DNA of 36,150 bases, from assembly GCA_048859965.1 (NCBI GenBank), contig JBLIZO010000036.1, positions 1-36,150 on the forward strand, read 5' to 3'. A program made the translations under genes and the position numbers. This document shows, one piece after another, positions 14,358-23,457 of this stretch (positions are counted from its first letter, which is position 1; every line of letters starts with the position of its first letter). The stretch is from Fluviibacter sp048859965. Its GTDB lineage: Bacteria > Pseudomonadota > Gammaproteobacteria > Burkholderiales > Rhodocyclaceae. The notes under the pieces are model-generated. The model had not been told where the DNA came from and did not search any database. It saw only the letters and a list, made by a program, of their open reading frames with translations.

Positions 14358-16577
14358 ATGGTTTTTTTGCCAAATGTCACGCGTCGATCTGCCGGGTTCT
14401 TTCTGCTGGCAATGTTCTGTTTATCTGTTCTGACCGGTTGTGGTCGCGAGTTGAATGACCCGTATCCGGCCAGCGAACGTGGCAGCAACCGCCTTTACGC
14501 CAGTTTTTCCGAGCGGCCCAAGCACCTTGATCCTGCAGTTGCTTACGCCGACAACGAAATTCGCTTTATTGCCCAGATCTATGAGCCACCACTACAGTAT
14601 CACTACCTGAAACGGCCCTATACCCTGATTCCCGGTACGCTGGAGACATTGCCGGAGATCCGTTTCTATGACAAGGCGGGGCGCCTGCTTTCTGCGTCGG
14701 CGTCAACGGACCAGGTAGCGCGGACGGTGTACCGGTTAAAGCTGCGCAACGATGTCCGTTATCAGCCGCATCCGGCGTTTAGCCTGAACGCGGATGGATC
14801 GCCGCGATACATGAATCTGGATGCCAGACAGGCGGCGATGGTGCAGGGTGCGCGTGGTCCGATGACGTTACCGGAGCCAGGATCGCGCCTGCTGACAGCC
14901 CATGATTATGTCTATCAGATCAAACGCCTGGCGCATCCGGGCGTGCAATCGCCGATTTTCGGCATGATGAGCGAGCATATTCTCGGTCTGAAAGCGCTCT
15001 CGGAACAAATTAAAGTCCTCGCTGAGGCACAGCCCGGCGCATGGCTGGATCTCGATGATCTACCATTGCCCGGCGCGGTCGCCCTGGATGACCGTACCCT
15101 GGAAATCACGCTCGACGGAAAGTATCCGCAGTTTGTTTATTGGCTGGCGATGAACTTTTTTGCGCCGGTGCCGCGCGAGGTGGATCAGTTCTACGCCCAA
15201 TCGGCCTTGCGACGTGGCAACGTGAGTCTTGATAGCTGGCCCGTGGGAACCGGACCATACATGATGGTTTACAACAATCCGAATGCGCGCATTGAGTTGG
15301 CGCGTAACCCGAACTTTCATGACGAGCGTTATCCCTGTCAGGGTGAGCCCGGTGATGCGGCCGCCGGCTTGCTGGCGAACTGCGATGCGCGTCTGCCATT
15401 GATCGATGGTGTGGTTTTTACGCGTGAAAAGGAAAGTTTGCCCTACTGGAACAAGTTCCTGCAGGGTTATTACGATGAGTCAGGTATTTCTTCGGACAGT
15501 TTTGATCAGGCGGTGCGCGTTACCGTATCCGGTGATGTGAACGTTTCTCCGGCGATGGCCGAGCAGGGGATCAAGCTGCAAACCGGGGTTCGCACATCGG
15601 TGTATTACATGGGCTTCAACATGCTTGATCCGGTGGTGGGGGGCAAGACGCCGGAGGAGCAACATCGGGCGAAGCTGTTGCGTCAGGCGCTGTCCATTGC
15701 ACTGGATCAGGAAGAGTTCATTTCGATTTTCCTGAATGGGCGAGGGCAACCGGGGATGGGGCCGATTCCGCCGGGTATCTTCGGTCATCTGCCGGGACAG
15801 GCCGGTATCAACCCCGTGGTCTACACTTGGAAGGATGGCGCCCCGCAGCGCCGCAGCCTGGACGAGGCCAGAGCACTATTGGCGCAGGCCGGGTGGGACA
15901 ATGGGCGCGATGCACGGACAGGGCAACCGCTGGTACTTAATCTGGATACAACCTCGGGCGGCCTGGGTGACAAGGCCACAATGGACTGGATGTCACGCCA
16001 ATTGGCGCAATTGGGCATCCAGCTCGTGGTGCGTAGCACCGATTTCAACCGCTTTCAGGAAAAGTTACGCAAGGGCAGTGCGCAGTTATATTTTCTGGGC
16101 TGGAATGCGGACTACCCCGATCCGGAAAACTTTTTCTTTCTGTTATACGGCCCGGAAGGCAAGGTTGTACACGGTGGTGAAAATACGGCCAATTACAGTA
16201 ATCCCGAATTCGACCGTCTTTTCCGCATCATGAAGAATATGCCGAATGGGCCTGAGCGTCAGGCCATTATCGACAACATGCTTAAACTGGTGCGCGAAGA
16301 CGCCCCCTGGGTTTACTGGTTCTACCCGAAGACCTATGTATTGCAACATGGCTGGCTGCAGAATTTCAAACTCAATAATGTGGCGAGTAATACCCTGAAG
16401 TATCAACGCATCGATGCTGAACGCCGTGAGGCTCTGCGCCAAGAATGGAACGAACCGCTGCGCTGGCCGTTCGCCGTAATGCTGATTGGCGTCCTCGCGC
16501 TGCTCTGGCCGGCTGTCCGGGCTTATCGTGGTCGGGCGGGTCTGGATGCATTTGGCAACAAGGTGAGGAAGCGCTGA
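14358..16577 (+). CDS. Peptide ABC transporter solute-binding lipoprotein with C-terminal membrane anchor
   Basis: 739 residues of the family 5 solute-binding proteins (peptide/nickel type, YejA-like), larger than the usual 530-610. The signal peptide ends in lipobox LTGC, so Cys28 should be lipidated. The domain opens with YASFSERPKHLDPAVAY and has the late motif LYFLGWNADYPDPENFFFLLYG. Residues 704-722 (PFAVMLIGVLALLWPAVRAY) form a membrane helix followed by a basic tail, consistent with a cytoplasmic C-terminus. The protein would then be anchored at both ends. It probably delivers oligopeptides to the permeases encoded next. Its stop overlaps the next ATG (TGATG). The ligand is not predictable. 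Confidence 0.88.
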   Translation: MVFLPNVTRRSAGFFLLAMFCLSVLTGCGRELNDPYPASERGSNRLYASFSERPKHLDPAVAYADNEIRFIAQIYEPPLQYHYLKRPYTLIPGTLETLPEIRFYDKAGRLLSASASTDQVARTVYRLKLRNDVRYQPHPAFSLNADGSPRYMNLDARQAAMVQGARGPMTLPEPGSRLLTAHDYVYQIKRLAHPGVQSPIFGMMSEHILGLKALSEQIKVLAEAQPGAWLDLDDLPLPGAVALDDRTLEITLDGKYPQFVYWLAMNFFAPVPREVDQFYAQSALRRGNVSLDSWPVGTGPYMMVYNNPNARIELARNPNFHDERYPCQGEPGDAAAGLLANCDARLPLIDGVVFTREKESLPYWNKFLQGYYDESGISSDSFDQAVRVTVSGDVNVSPAMAEQGIKLQTGVRTSVYYMGFNMLDPVVGGKTPEEQHRAKLLRQALSIALDQEEFISIFLNGRGQPGMGPIPPGIFGHLPGQAGINPVVYTWKDGAPQRRSLDEARALLAQAGWDNGRDARTGQPLVLNLDTTSGGLGDKATMDWMSRQLAQLGIQLVVRSTDFNRFQEKLRKGSAQLYFLGWNADYPDPENFFFLLYGPEGKVVHGGENTANYSNPEFDRLFRIMKNMPNGPERQAIIDNMLKLVREDAPWVYWFYPKTYVLQHGWLQNFKLNNVASNTLKYQRIDAERREALRQEWNEPLRWPFAVMLIGVLALLWPAVRAYRGRAGLDAFGNKVRKR

Positions 16578-17560
16578 TGTTGCGTTATCTGCTCCGGCGT
16601 CTGTTTTATGCAGTGCCCATTCTGATCGGGGTGAATCTCATCACCTTCGCCTTGTTCTTCGTGGTCAACAGCCCGGACGATATGGCGCGCATGCAGCTCG
16701 GTGTCAAACGGGTAACGCCCGAAGCCATCCAGCAGTGGAAGGCCGCGCGCGGCTACGACAAGCCATTGTTTATCAATGAATCTGCCGAAGGCGTGCGTCA
16801 GATCACCGAAACGATTTTCTTTGAGAAATCGGTTTCACTGTTTGCCGGCGATTTTGGCCGTAGTGAGGATGGCCGCGAAATCGGCCGCGAGATTCGCGAG
16901 CGTATGGGGCCATCACTGGCGATTGCGCTGCCCACGTTTGTGATCGGCCTTGGTCTGACGGTCAGCCTGGCGTTGATGCTGGTGTTCTTCCGTGGCACCT
17001 GGCTGGATCGTACCGGGATGATGGTCTGCGTTGGGTTGATGTCGATTTCTTCATTGTTCTTCATTATTGGCGGCCAGTTCGTGTTTGCACGCGTACTGAA
17101 GCTGGTGCCGATTTCCGGGTATGAGAGCGATCCCTGGGTGGCCTGGCATTTTCTCGTTCTGCCGGTGGCAGTGAGTATTGCATCCGGTATTGGCGGTTCG
17201 ACGCGTTGGTATCGCACGCTGTTTCTCGAAGAAATCGGCCGGGATTATGTGCGGACAGCCAAAGCCAAAGGCTTGTCCGAAACGCGGGTGCTGTTTGTGC
17301 ATGTTTTGCGTAACGGCCTGATTCCGATTTTGACCGGCGTGGTTGTCGTGATTCCATCGCTCTTTCTTGGCTCGCTTCTGGTTGAGTCCTTTTTTGGCAT
17401 CCCCGGTTTGGGCAGTTACACCATCGACGCTATTGCTGCGCAGGATTTTGCCGTTGTGCGCGCCATGGTCTTCCTGGGCTCGGTGTTGTATTTGATCGGC
17501 CTCATCCTGACCGACTTGTCGTATACGCTGGTTGACCCGCGTATTCGTTTGAATGATTAG
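16577..17560 (+). CDS. yejB: Peptide ABC transporter permease (DppB/YejB type)
   Basis: A 327-residue inner-membrane permease with about six helices. It opens with the family start MLRYLLRRLFYAVPILIGVN and carries the EAA loop that contacts the ATPase (YVRTAKAKGLSETRVLFVHV). It closes with the conserved VDPRIRLND. The ATG at 16577 overlaps the binding-protein stop by one base and fits the family start; an upstream extension of the frame overlaps the previous gene and is rejected. It pairs with the following permease to form the peptide channel. The symbol follows the YejABEF analogy and is not certain. Confidence 0.9.
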   Translation: MLRYLLRRLFYAVPILIGVNLITFALFFVVNSPDDMARMQLGVKRVTPEAIQQWKAARGYDKPLFINESAEGVRQITETIFFEKSVSLFAGDFGRSEDGREIGREIRERMGPSLAIALPTFVIGLGLTVSLALMLVFFRGTWLDRTGMMVCVGLMSISSLFFIIGGQFVFARVLKLVPISGYESDPWVAWHFLVLPVAVSIASGIGGSTRWYRTLFLEEIGRDYVRTAKAKGLSETRVLFVHVLRNGLIPILTGVVVVIPSLFLGSLLVESFFGIPGLGSYTIDAIAAQDFAVVRAMVFLGSVLYLIGLILTDLSYTLVDPRIRLND

Positions 17561-17569
17561 GGCCACGTG

Positions 17570-19027
17570 ATGAATTGGCAAGACCTGTTTCTGACGCTGC
17601 GTGACAGCCTTTGGGTGTGTCTTGCGACGGATGGCTTGCTCTGGTCATTGTTCCTGGCATTCCTTTTTGGCTTGTGGCTGATTCTCCACTCGCCACTGCA
17701 GCGTGCTGTCTGGCAGAAGGTTTTTCAGCAGCGTCTGGCGGTGGTTTCGACGGTGCTGCTTGGTGTGGCGGCCGCTTTCGCCTTACTTGATTCAATACAT
17801 TTCCGCGAGCCGCTTCCCGCCTTGAAGAGTGAGCCTGCCCAGGTACGCTATAGCGTCGAGGTACGCTCCGTGCTGGATCTGCTGCTCACCGATCTGCGTA
17901 CCGCTCATGAAAAAACCTATTCGGCCCCGTTGGCGGTGACTTTGTCAGCCGTGGAGCCGGTCACGGTGACGTTGCCGGATGGCAGCGTGGCAGTGCGTCG
18001 TGAGGCACCGCGACTGAAGGTTGCCGGGCGCTCGTTTCCACCGGGTCCGGTGAGCGCTGCGGCATACTGGTCGGACATTGCCACCCGTGTGAGCCTTGGC
18101 GCTTTGATGGGCCTGTCGATCTTTCTGGCCGGTTATCTGATGCTTTGGAGCGTGATGCGCGTGTGGCGTCGTCGCCGGCAGCGCCAGGCGCCGCCGATGC
18201 CTTCTTCGGTCGCGCAACGCTGGGCCTGCATTACGCTGGGGCTCGTCTGTGTCATCGCCGGCATCCTTACCTCATTGAGTGCTAATTTTCACGTATTCGG
18301 GACAGACAAAGTCGGTCAGGACGTCTTGTATCAGGTACTCAAAAGTCTGCGTACAGCACTGGTGATCGGGTTGGTGCCAACCCTGGTCACCTTGCCGCTA
18401 GGCATTGCCCTGGGCCTGTCCGCCGGTTATTTTCGAGGCAAGGTCGACGATGTGATTCAGTATGTCTATACGACCGTCAGCGCCATTCCGGGGGTGTTGC
18501 TGATTGCTGCTGCAGTACTGAGTATTCAGGTGATGATCGATAATCACCCTGAATGGTTCGCAACTGCGGTGGAGCGCGGCGATGTTCGGTTGCTTGCACT
18601 GTGCATTATTCTGGGGATGACCAGTTGGACTGGTATCGCCCGGCTGCTGCGCGGCGAGGCGCTCAAGATGCGCGAATACGACTACGTGCAGGCAGCGCGC
18701 GCCTTCGGTGTCGGCGCTGGTCGCATCCTGCTTCGCCATATTCTACCCAATGTGTTTCCGATTATCCTGATTACGATGGTGATGGAGTTTTCGACGCTGG
18801 TGCTGGCTGAGGCGGTATTGTCCTATATCGGTATCGGCGTTGATCCGACCATGTTCAGCTTTGGTCTAATGATTAATAATGCCCGGATGGAGTTGTCGCG
18901 TGAACCCGTCGTCTGGTGGTCGTTAGCGGCGGCTTTTGTATTCATGGTAGTGCTGGTACTGGCTGCCAACTTGCTGGCCGATGCCGTGCGTGATGCCCTC
19001 GACCCACGTTCGGAGCGTACATCATGA
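17570..19027 (+). CDS. yejE: Peptide ABC transporter permease (DppC/YejE type) with extended N-terminus
   Basis: 485 residues, against about 300-340 for many DppC-type permeases. Residues from about 240 on are the standard permease core, with GTDKVGQDVLYQVLKSLRTA and the EAA loop YVQAARAFGVGAGRILLRHI. The extra N-terminal half has two helices, a soluble loop of about 80 residues (from about 85) that would lie in the periplasm, and another helix before a basic stretch (RVWRRRRQRQ). The loop could contact the anchored binding protein; this is inference. The ATG at 17570 is used over a GTG one codon upstream. Its end overlaps the ATPase start by four bases (ATGA). Confidence 0.88.
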   Translation: MNWQDLFLTLRDSLWVCLATDGLLWSLFLAFLFGLWLILHSPLQRAVWQKVFQQRLAVVSTVLLGVAAAFALLDSIHFREPLPALKSEPAQVRYSVEVRSVLDLLLTDLRTAHEKTYSAPLAVTLSAVEPVTVTLPDGSVAVRREAPRLKVAGRSFPPGPVSAAAYWSDIATRVSLGALMGLSIFLAGYLMLWSVMRVWRRRRQRQAPPMPSSVAQRWACITLGLVCVIAGILTSLSANFHVFGTDKVGQDVLYQVLKSLRTALVIGLVPTLVTLPLGIALGLSAGYFRGKVDDVIQYVYTTVSAIPGVLLIAAAVLSIQVMIDNHPEWFATAVERGDVRLLALCIILGMTSWTGIARLLRGEALKMREYDYVQAARAFGVGAGRILLRHILPNVFPIILITMVMEFSTLVLAEAVLSYIGIGVDPTMFSFGLMINNARMELSREPVVWWSLAAAFVFMVVLVLAANLLADAVRDALDPRSERTS

Positions 19028-20934
19028 ACCGCAGCGATCGAGTGACGCCGTTGCTGCAAGTACGTGATCTTTCGCTGGCGTTTGTGCGTGGCGGTGGACA
19101 TGGTCAGCCTGCGTTGGTGGATGCCCTCAGTAACATTCATTTCGATTTACAGGCTGGTGAAACCCTGGCCTTGCTGGGCGAATCCGGTTGCGGTAAATCA
19201 TTGACGTCACTGGCTTTGATGCGTCTTTTGCCGACGAATGCGCGTTATCAGGCCGGGCAGGTGCTCCTGGCGCCCCGCGAGGGTGGGCGTCCGCAGGATC
19301 TGTTGCGCATTTCGGAAGAAGCCATGCGCCAGGTGCGAGGCCGGCACATGGCGATGATTTTTCAGGAGCCTGCGACGAGTTTGAACCCGGTCATGCGGGT
19401 CGGCGAGCAGATCGCGGAAGCGATTCGCTTGCACCGACAGTTACCTGCTGCCGCGCAACGACGCGAAGTCCATGCCTTGCTCGAACAGGTTGGCCTACCG
19501 GATCCGGAGCGTGCAGCACGGGCTTATCCCTTTGAGCTGTCCGGGGGGATGAAGCAGCGCGCCATGATCGCCATGGCGCTGGCGGGTGACCCACAGATTC
19601 TGTTGGCGGATGAACCGACAACCGCATTGGACGTGACCTTGCAGGCACAGATTCTGGATCTGATCCGAACGCTCCAGCAGGCACGCCAGATGGGCGTGCT
19701 ACTCATCACGCATGATCTGGCCGTCGTTGCTTCGCGCGCCGACCGCGTAGCCGTCATGTACGCTGGGCAGATTGTCGAATGCGGGGCTGTTGACGATGTA
19801 CTGCACCATCCGGCGCATCCCTACACACGGGCTTTGCTGGCAGCGCTGCCCGAACGTGCCGTACATGGCCACCCCTTATTGCAGCTTCCGGGGCGCGTCC
19901 CGCCGCTGGGAGCCTGGCCAATGACCTGTCGTTTTGCGCCGCGCTGTGCGATGCAGGAGCCGCATTGTCTGGTTGAATCGCCGCCACGGGTTAAGTTGCC
20001 GGGTGCGTCTGCGCCGACAGCCACCGTGCATGAGGTGCTGTGCTGGCGCGCCGGAGACGATGCGATATCGCATGCGGCGATCCCGCAGCCAATGCAAACG
20101 TGCGCAGACGAGAGGCTCGATGTCCGTCCAGTACTGGAGGTGACCAAGCTGGAGGTGCGCTACGACGCGCATCGGCGTAATTGGTTCAACGTCTTGAAAC
20201 ACGCTGTGGGCCAACAGATATCGACGCCACCGGTCGTCGATGCCGTCAGTCTGGTGTTGCAGCCGGGTGAGACATTGGCGCTGGTTGGTGAATCGGGTTG
20301 CGGCAAAACGACTACTGCTCGGGCGATTCTTGGCCTGCAGCCGGTCAGTGGTGGGCAAATTATGTTGCAAGGCCAGCCTATCGCGGGCCAGGGTGTACGA
20401 CCGCCCGCCGGATGGCGCCGCCAGATTCAGATGGTTTTTCAGGACCCGTTTGCTTCACTGGATCCACGGCAGCGGGTGCGCGCTATTCTGTCTGAAGGTC
20501 CACGGGCTCTGGGTCTTGCGCCGACGGCTTATGCCGAGACGGCATTGGTGTCCGTTCTGGAGCGGGTCGGCCTGGGCGCTGATGCACTTGACCGGTTTCC
20601 GCATGAGTTCTCGGGTGGTCAACGTCAACGCATTGCGATTGCTCGGGCGCTCGCTGTGAATCCGAGTGTCCTGGTTTGCGATGAGCCAACTTCGGCACTG
20701 GACGTATCAGTACAGGCGCAGATTCTGAATCTGCTGCGTGAGCTACAGGCTGCTACCGGCATGGCGTATTTGTTCATTACCCATAACTTTGGCGTCGTAC
20801 GCTATTTGGCGGATCGTGTCGCGGTCATGCAAGGTGGTCGCATTGTCGAGGCCGGCACGGTCAATGACATTTTTGAACGACCGCAACACGTCTATACGAA
20901 AAGCCTGCTGGCGTCTGTACCGACCATCCGCTAG
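19024..20934 (+). CDS. yejF: Tandem ABC transporter ATPase (DppD-DppF fusion, YejF type)
   Basis: 636 residues with two complete ATPase halves, powering the peptide importer. Half one: Walker A GESGCGKS (52-59), signature LSGGMKQR, Walker B ILLADEPTTALD and switch His in LITHDLA. It then has the oligopeptide-family tail HPYTRALLAALP with a Cys cluster (MTCRFAPRCAMQEPHC) that in relatives can hold an Fe-S cluster. Half two: Walker A GESGCGKT (422-429), signature FSGGQRQR, Walker B VLVCDEPTSALD and switch His in FITHNFG. All catalytic residues are present in both halves. The ATGA overlap couples it to the permease gene. It converges on mltD with 36 bases between stops and no strong terminator there. 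Confidence 0.95.
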   Translation: MNRSDRVTPLLQVRDLSLAFVRGGGHGQPALVDALSNIHFDLQAGETLALLGESGCGKSLTSLALMRLLPTNARYQAGQVLLAPREGGRPQDLLRISEEAMRQVRGRHMAMIFQEPATSLNPVMRVGEQIAEAIRLHRQLPAAAQRREVHALLEQVGLPDPERAARAYPFELSGGMKQRAMIAMALAGDPQILLADEPTTALDVTLQAQILDLIRTLQQARQMGVLLITHDLAVVASRADRVAVMYAGQIVECGAVDDVLHHPAHPYTRALLAALPERAVHGHPLLQLPGRVPPLGAWPMTCRFAPRCAMQEPHCLVESPPRVKLPGASAPTATVHEVLCWRAGDDAISHAAIPQPMQTCADERLDVRPVLEVTKLEVRYDAHRRNWFNVLKHAVGQQISTPPVVDAVSLVLQPGETLALVGESGCGKTTTARAILGLQPVSGGQIMLQGQPIAGQGVRPPAGWRRQIQMVFQDPFASLDPRQRVRAILSEGPRALGLAPTAYAETALVSVLERVGLGADALDRFPHEFSGGQRQRIAIARALAVNPSVLVCDEPTSALDVSVQAQILNLLRELQAATGMAYLFITHNFGVVRYLADRVAVMQGGRIVEAGTVNDIFERPQHVYTKSLLASVPTIR

Positions 20935-20970
20935 AGTTGCAAAGGCGCCGACGGCTCGCCAGATCAGCGC

Positions 20971-22545
20971 CTAACGCTTACCGGATTTATCCTTAGCGGC
21001 GGCTTTGCCGGCTGCTGGAACACTGCTGGTTTTGCCCGAAGAGGCCTTGGCTTTATCCGTGCTTGCAGCGGTTTTGGCAACCGGTGCTTTTGTGGCGCCG
21101 GACTTATCGGACGCCTTGGCTGCTACCGGTTTCTGAGTATCTTTGGTGGGTTTTTCGTTACTTGCGGTCTTGCCGGATTTGCTGCTTGATTTGTCGGAGG
21201 ACTGGCTGCCCTTGGTCCCTTTACCCGGTTTTTCGGACTTATCGGTTTTACCCTGTTTGCCGGGTTTTTCCGCATTGGCTGTGGATGTCTTGTCAGATTT
21301 GCCCGGTGCGGATTTGGCGGCAGGTTTATCCTCTTCGGCAATGTTGGTCGGCGTGTTGTCGCCCATCTCGCCGACGGGTGTTGCACCTTTGGGCAGTTCG
21401 TTACCGCCTTCGGTCAGCACGAGCAATGGTTGACCCGGTTTGCCCAGGGACTTGAGTGATACACCATTGGCTTCCTGGAGTTGCGACAGCGACATCTTGA
21501 ACTTGTCAGCGATGCGCTCGGGCTTTTCGCCGGGTTGCACGGTATAGGATGCCCAGCGCGAGAGCGGCTTCTCCGATTCCTGATAGGCATTCAGGTTAGC
21601 CTTGAACTGGCTGACCCGATCTTTAGGCAGGTTAATGGTTTCGACCTTGAGCACCGGTCGATAGTGCTCCGGGTTCAGTGCTTTGACTTCCTCGACGCTG
21701 ATATTGGCCAGCTTGGCGACGGTTTCCAGATCGATATGTTTGCCGTATAAGGCGACCGATTCAAAGTAGGGGCGGTTGGGCAAAACAGGCAGGCCCAGTT
21801 GGGCGACCGTCTGCTGGCTGCGCAGAATGTTCTTGATAGCCTGCAGGCGTGGCACATAATTCTTGGTTTCGGCCGGCATCCGAATATCGTCGTACCCGGT
21901 CGGCAGACCCTGTTGCTGATTCTTGGCAACGGCACGACCAACTGCGCCTTCGCCCCAGTTATAGGAGGCGAGCGCCAGATGCCAGTCGCCCATCAGGCTG
22001 TACAGATACGAGAGATAGTCGAGCGCGGCGCCTGTTGATGAGACCACGTCGCGGCGATTGTCTTCCCACCACGATTGGCTCAGACCGTAGTTACGACCCG
22101 TGGAAGGGATAAACTGCCAGAGGCCGGCCGCACGCGCGGGAGAGAGCGCCTTGGGGTTGTAACTGCTTTCCACCATGGGGAGCAGCGCCAGTTCGCTCGG
22201 CATGCCGCGGCGTTCCAGTTCTTCCAGCACATAATAAAAATAGCGTCGGCCGTTTTCCAATAAGCGCTTCATGGCGCCGGGATTCTGCAGGTAGTAATTC
22301 TGGTATTTACGCACCAGTTCGTTATCCAGATCGGGCATGGCAAAGCCATCGCGCAGGCGCGCCAGCAGGTCAGGCGCCTCTCGGCCAGGGCGGGTATTGA
22401 CGGCGCGCGTCCAACCGATCGGGGACTTTTCGGGTGCCGCAACGCCCGTCGATTGATCCGGGGCGGCCCAGCAGTTCAGCGTGTAGCTGAACAGGGCGAT
22501 CATGGCAGCGGGGAGGAGGGTGCGAAAGACGCGGGCGAGATTCAA
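20971..22545 (-). CDS. mltD: Membrane-bound lytic murein transglycosylase D with Lys-rich tail
   Basis: 524 residues. MltD cuts the glycan strands of peptidoglycan, forming 1,6-anhydro ends. After a signal peptide (about residues 1-27) comes a helical region and the SLT domain at about 115-215, with catalytic Glu126 in LPMVESSYNPKA, then AAGLWQFIPSTGRNYGL and ALASYNWGEGAV. A single LysM-like domain (YTVQPGEKPERIADKFKMS) spans about 332-377. Residues from about 405 to the end are a low-complexity Lys/Ser/Ala/Thr/Gly/Pro tail of about 120 residues, unusual for MltD and strongly basic. The predicted signal end (NCWA) is not a clear lipobox, so the lipid anchor of E. coli MltD is not evident. A gene for a phasin precedes it. 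Confidence 0.92.
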   Translation of the reverse strand: MNLARVFRTLLPAAMIALFSYTLNCWAAPDQSTGVAAPEKSPIGWTRAVNTRPGREAPDLLARLRDGFAMPDLDNELVRKYQNYYLQNPGAMKRLLENGRRYFYYVLEELERRGMPSELALLPMVESSYNPKALSPARAAGLWQFIPSTGRNYGLSQSWWEDNRRDVVSSTGAALDYLSYLYSLMGDWHLALASYNWGEGAVGRAVAKNQQQGLPTGYDDIRMPAETKNYVPRLQAIKNILRSQQTVAQLGLPVLPNRPYFESVALYGKHIDLETVAKLANISVEEVKALNPEHYRPVLKVETINLPKDRVSQFKANLNAYQESEKPLSRWASYTVQPGEKPERIADKFKMSLSQLQEANGVSLKSLGKPGQPLLVLTEGGNELPKGATPVGEMGDNTPTNIAEEDKPAAKSAPGKSDKTSTANAEKPGKQGKTDKSEKPGKGTKGSQSSDKSSSKSGKTASNEKPTKDTQKPVAAKASDKSGATKAPVAKTAASTDKAKASSGKTSSVPAAGKAAAKDKSGKR

Positions 22546-22658
22546 ACGTCAGAGTGGGCGCTTGTGACGACAGGGCTGTCAGCACCAAAAAATCAACAGA
22601 ATCATAATGATAGCATGAACTATTGCGAGTTTGTCTTGCTTGTGCCGATCTGCGGCGC

Positions 22659-22690
22659 AAAAAAAGCCCGCAGAAAAAATTTCTGCGGGC
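22659..22690 (-). terminator. Rho-independent terminator of the second phasin gene
   Basis: Read on the minus strand, an 11-pair stem (22666-22676 with 22680-22690, GCCCGCAGAAA type) is followed by seven T residues (22659-22665). It should separate the phasin transcript from mltD. Confidence 0.92.
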
Positions 22691-22741
22691 CTCTTCGATG
22701 CCAGCGACGCCGAGAAGGGGCGTCGTTAGGCGGTCATCTGC

Positions 22742-23278
22742 TTAGTTCTTCACCGCGCGTGATGCAGCCGAAGTCACCTTCGCGATATTGGCTTCCGTCA
22801 GTTCGGCGGCCTGCTGGGTAGCCTTGGCAAAGTTTTCATAGGCGGCGTTACCGGCGGCGACGGCTTGCTTGACAGCGGCCAGGGCAACATCAGCGCCAAA
22901 CGGCGATGCCTTGGCGGCGGTTTCTGCAGCTTCCTGAGCGGCCTTGTTCAGTTGGTCAAATTGCCCCTTGATCAGATCGGCGATTTCTTTGGCGGCGCCG
23001 GTCGAGATTTCATAAACAGTGCGGGTGTAGGTCAGCACGTTTTCAGCGGCGGGTTTGGCAGCCTGTGCTTGCAGTGCAGCAACTTCCTGCGGGTTCTTGG
23101 CCGACAGGGCGGCGTGTGCCTGCTTGGTGCTGTTGTTCAGCGACTCCCGGGCAAAACCCAGATTGAGGGCAGCCAGGCTCTCGACGGCGGCGAGGGCCGT
23201 ATTGGCAACGGATTGCATATGCGCGATCGCAGCAGTGTTGGCAGCGATCAGCTCTTCGGTTTTCAGCGTCTTGGTCAT
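22742..23278 (-). CDS. phaP: Phasin (second paralogue)
   Basis: A 178-residue Phasin_2 protein closely similar to the product of 4720-5280: both share SVANTALA, ESLAALNLG, VYEISTGAA, LNKAAQ, AKASPFG and DVALAAVKQAV. It is helical, Ala-rich and without signal peptide, and should bind the PHA granule surface. It differs by lacking the Lys/Ala tail, ending SAASRAVKN instead. The ATG at 23278 follows an AAGGGG seven bases upstream. It is monocistronic, with its own promoter and terminator, and its leader contains a perfect 14-base palindrome. The two copies lie about 18 kb apart on opposite strands, so they are a dispersed duplication. Confidence 0.93.
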   Translation of the reverse strand: MTKTLKTEELIAANTAAIAHMQSVANTALAAVESLAALNLGFARESLNNSTKQAHAALSAKNPQEVAALQAQAAKPAAENVLTYTRTVYEISTGAAKEIADLIKGQFDQLNKAAQEAAETAAKASPFGADVALAAVKQAVAAGNAAYENFAKATQQAAELTEANIAKVTSAASRAVKN

Positions 23279-23300
23279 GGTCTACCCCTTTGGTTGGAAG

Positions 23301-23314
23301 CTCTTGTACAAGAG
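23301..23314. repeat. Perfect 14-base palindrome in the second phasin leader
   Basis: CTCTTGTACAAGAG is identical to its reverse complement. It lies 22 bases upstream of the phasin ATG, between the predicted -10 and the ribosome site. The lack of loop bases favours a dimeric-repressor operator over an RNA hairpin. Confidence 0.55.
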
Positions 23315-23323
23315 TTGCGGCAA

Positions 23324-23352
23324 ATCATACGTTCATATTTGGTGCAATGCAA
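23324..23352 (-). promoter_or_regulatory. Probable promoter of the second phasin gene
   Basis: On the minus strand: TTGCAT (23347-23352), a 17-base spacer, then TATGAT (23324-23329). The -35 sits in TTGCATTGCAC, a near-perfect TTGCA dyad that could be a regulator site. Confidence 0.55.
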
Positions 23353-23417
23353 TAACTATTTGTGGGTATGCGAATCGCCAGGCATGGCCTCTAGGACGCA
23401 GAAATAACGACCGCAAA

Positions 23418-23449
23418 TAAAAAACGCCAGATCCGAAGATCTGGCGTTT
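23418..23449 (-). terminator. Terminator of the tRNA-Ala-Glu-Asp operon
   Basis: A 12-pair stem (23422-23433 with 23438-23449) closes on a TTCG tetraloop on the minus strand and runs into a T-rich stretch. It starts nine bases after the tRNA-Asp CCA end. Confidence 0.9.
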
Positions 23450-23457
23450 CAGGTGTC

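Noticed and set aside
20935..20972. A terminator between yejF and mltD
   Set aside because: AGGCGC and GCGCCT can pair across the gap, but the loop is long and no T-run follows in either direction.
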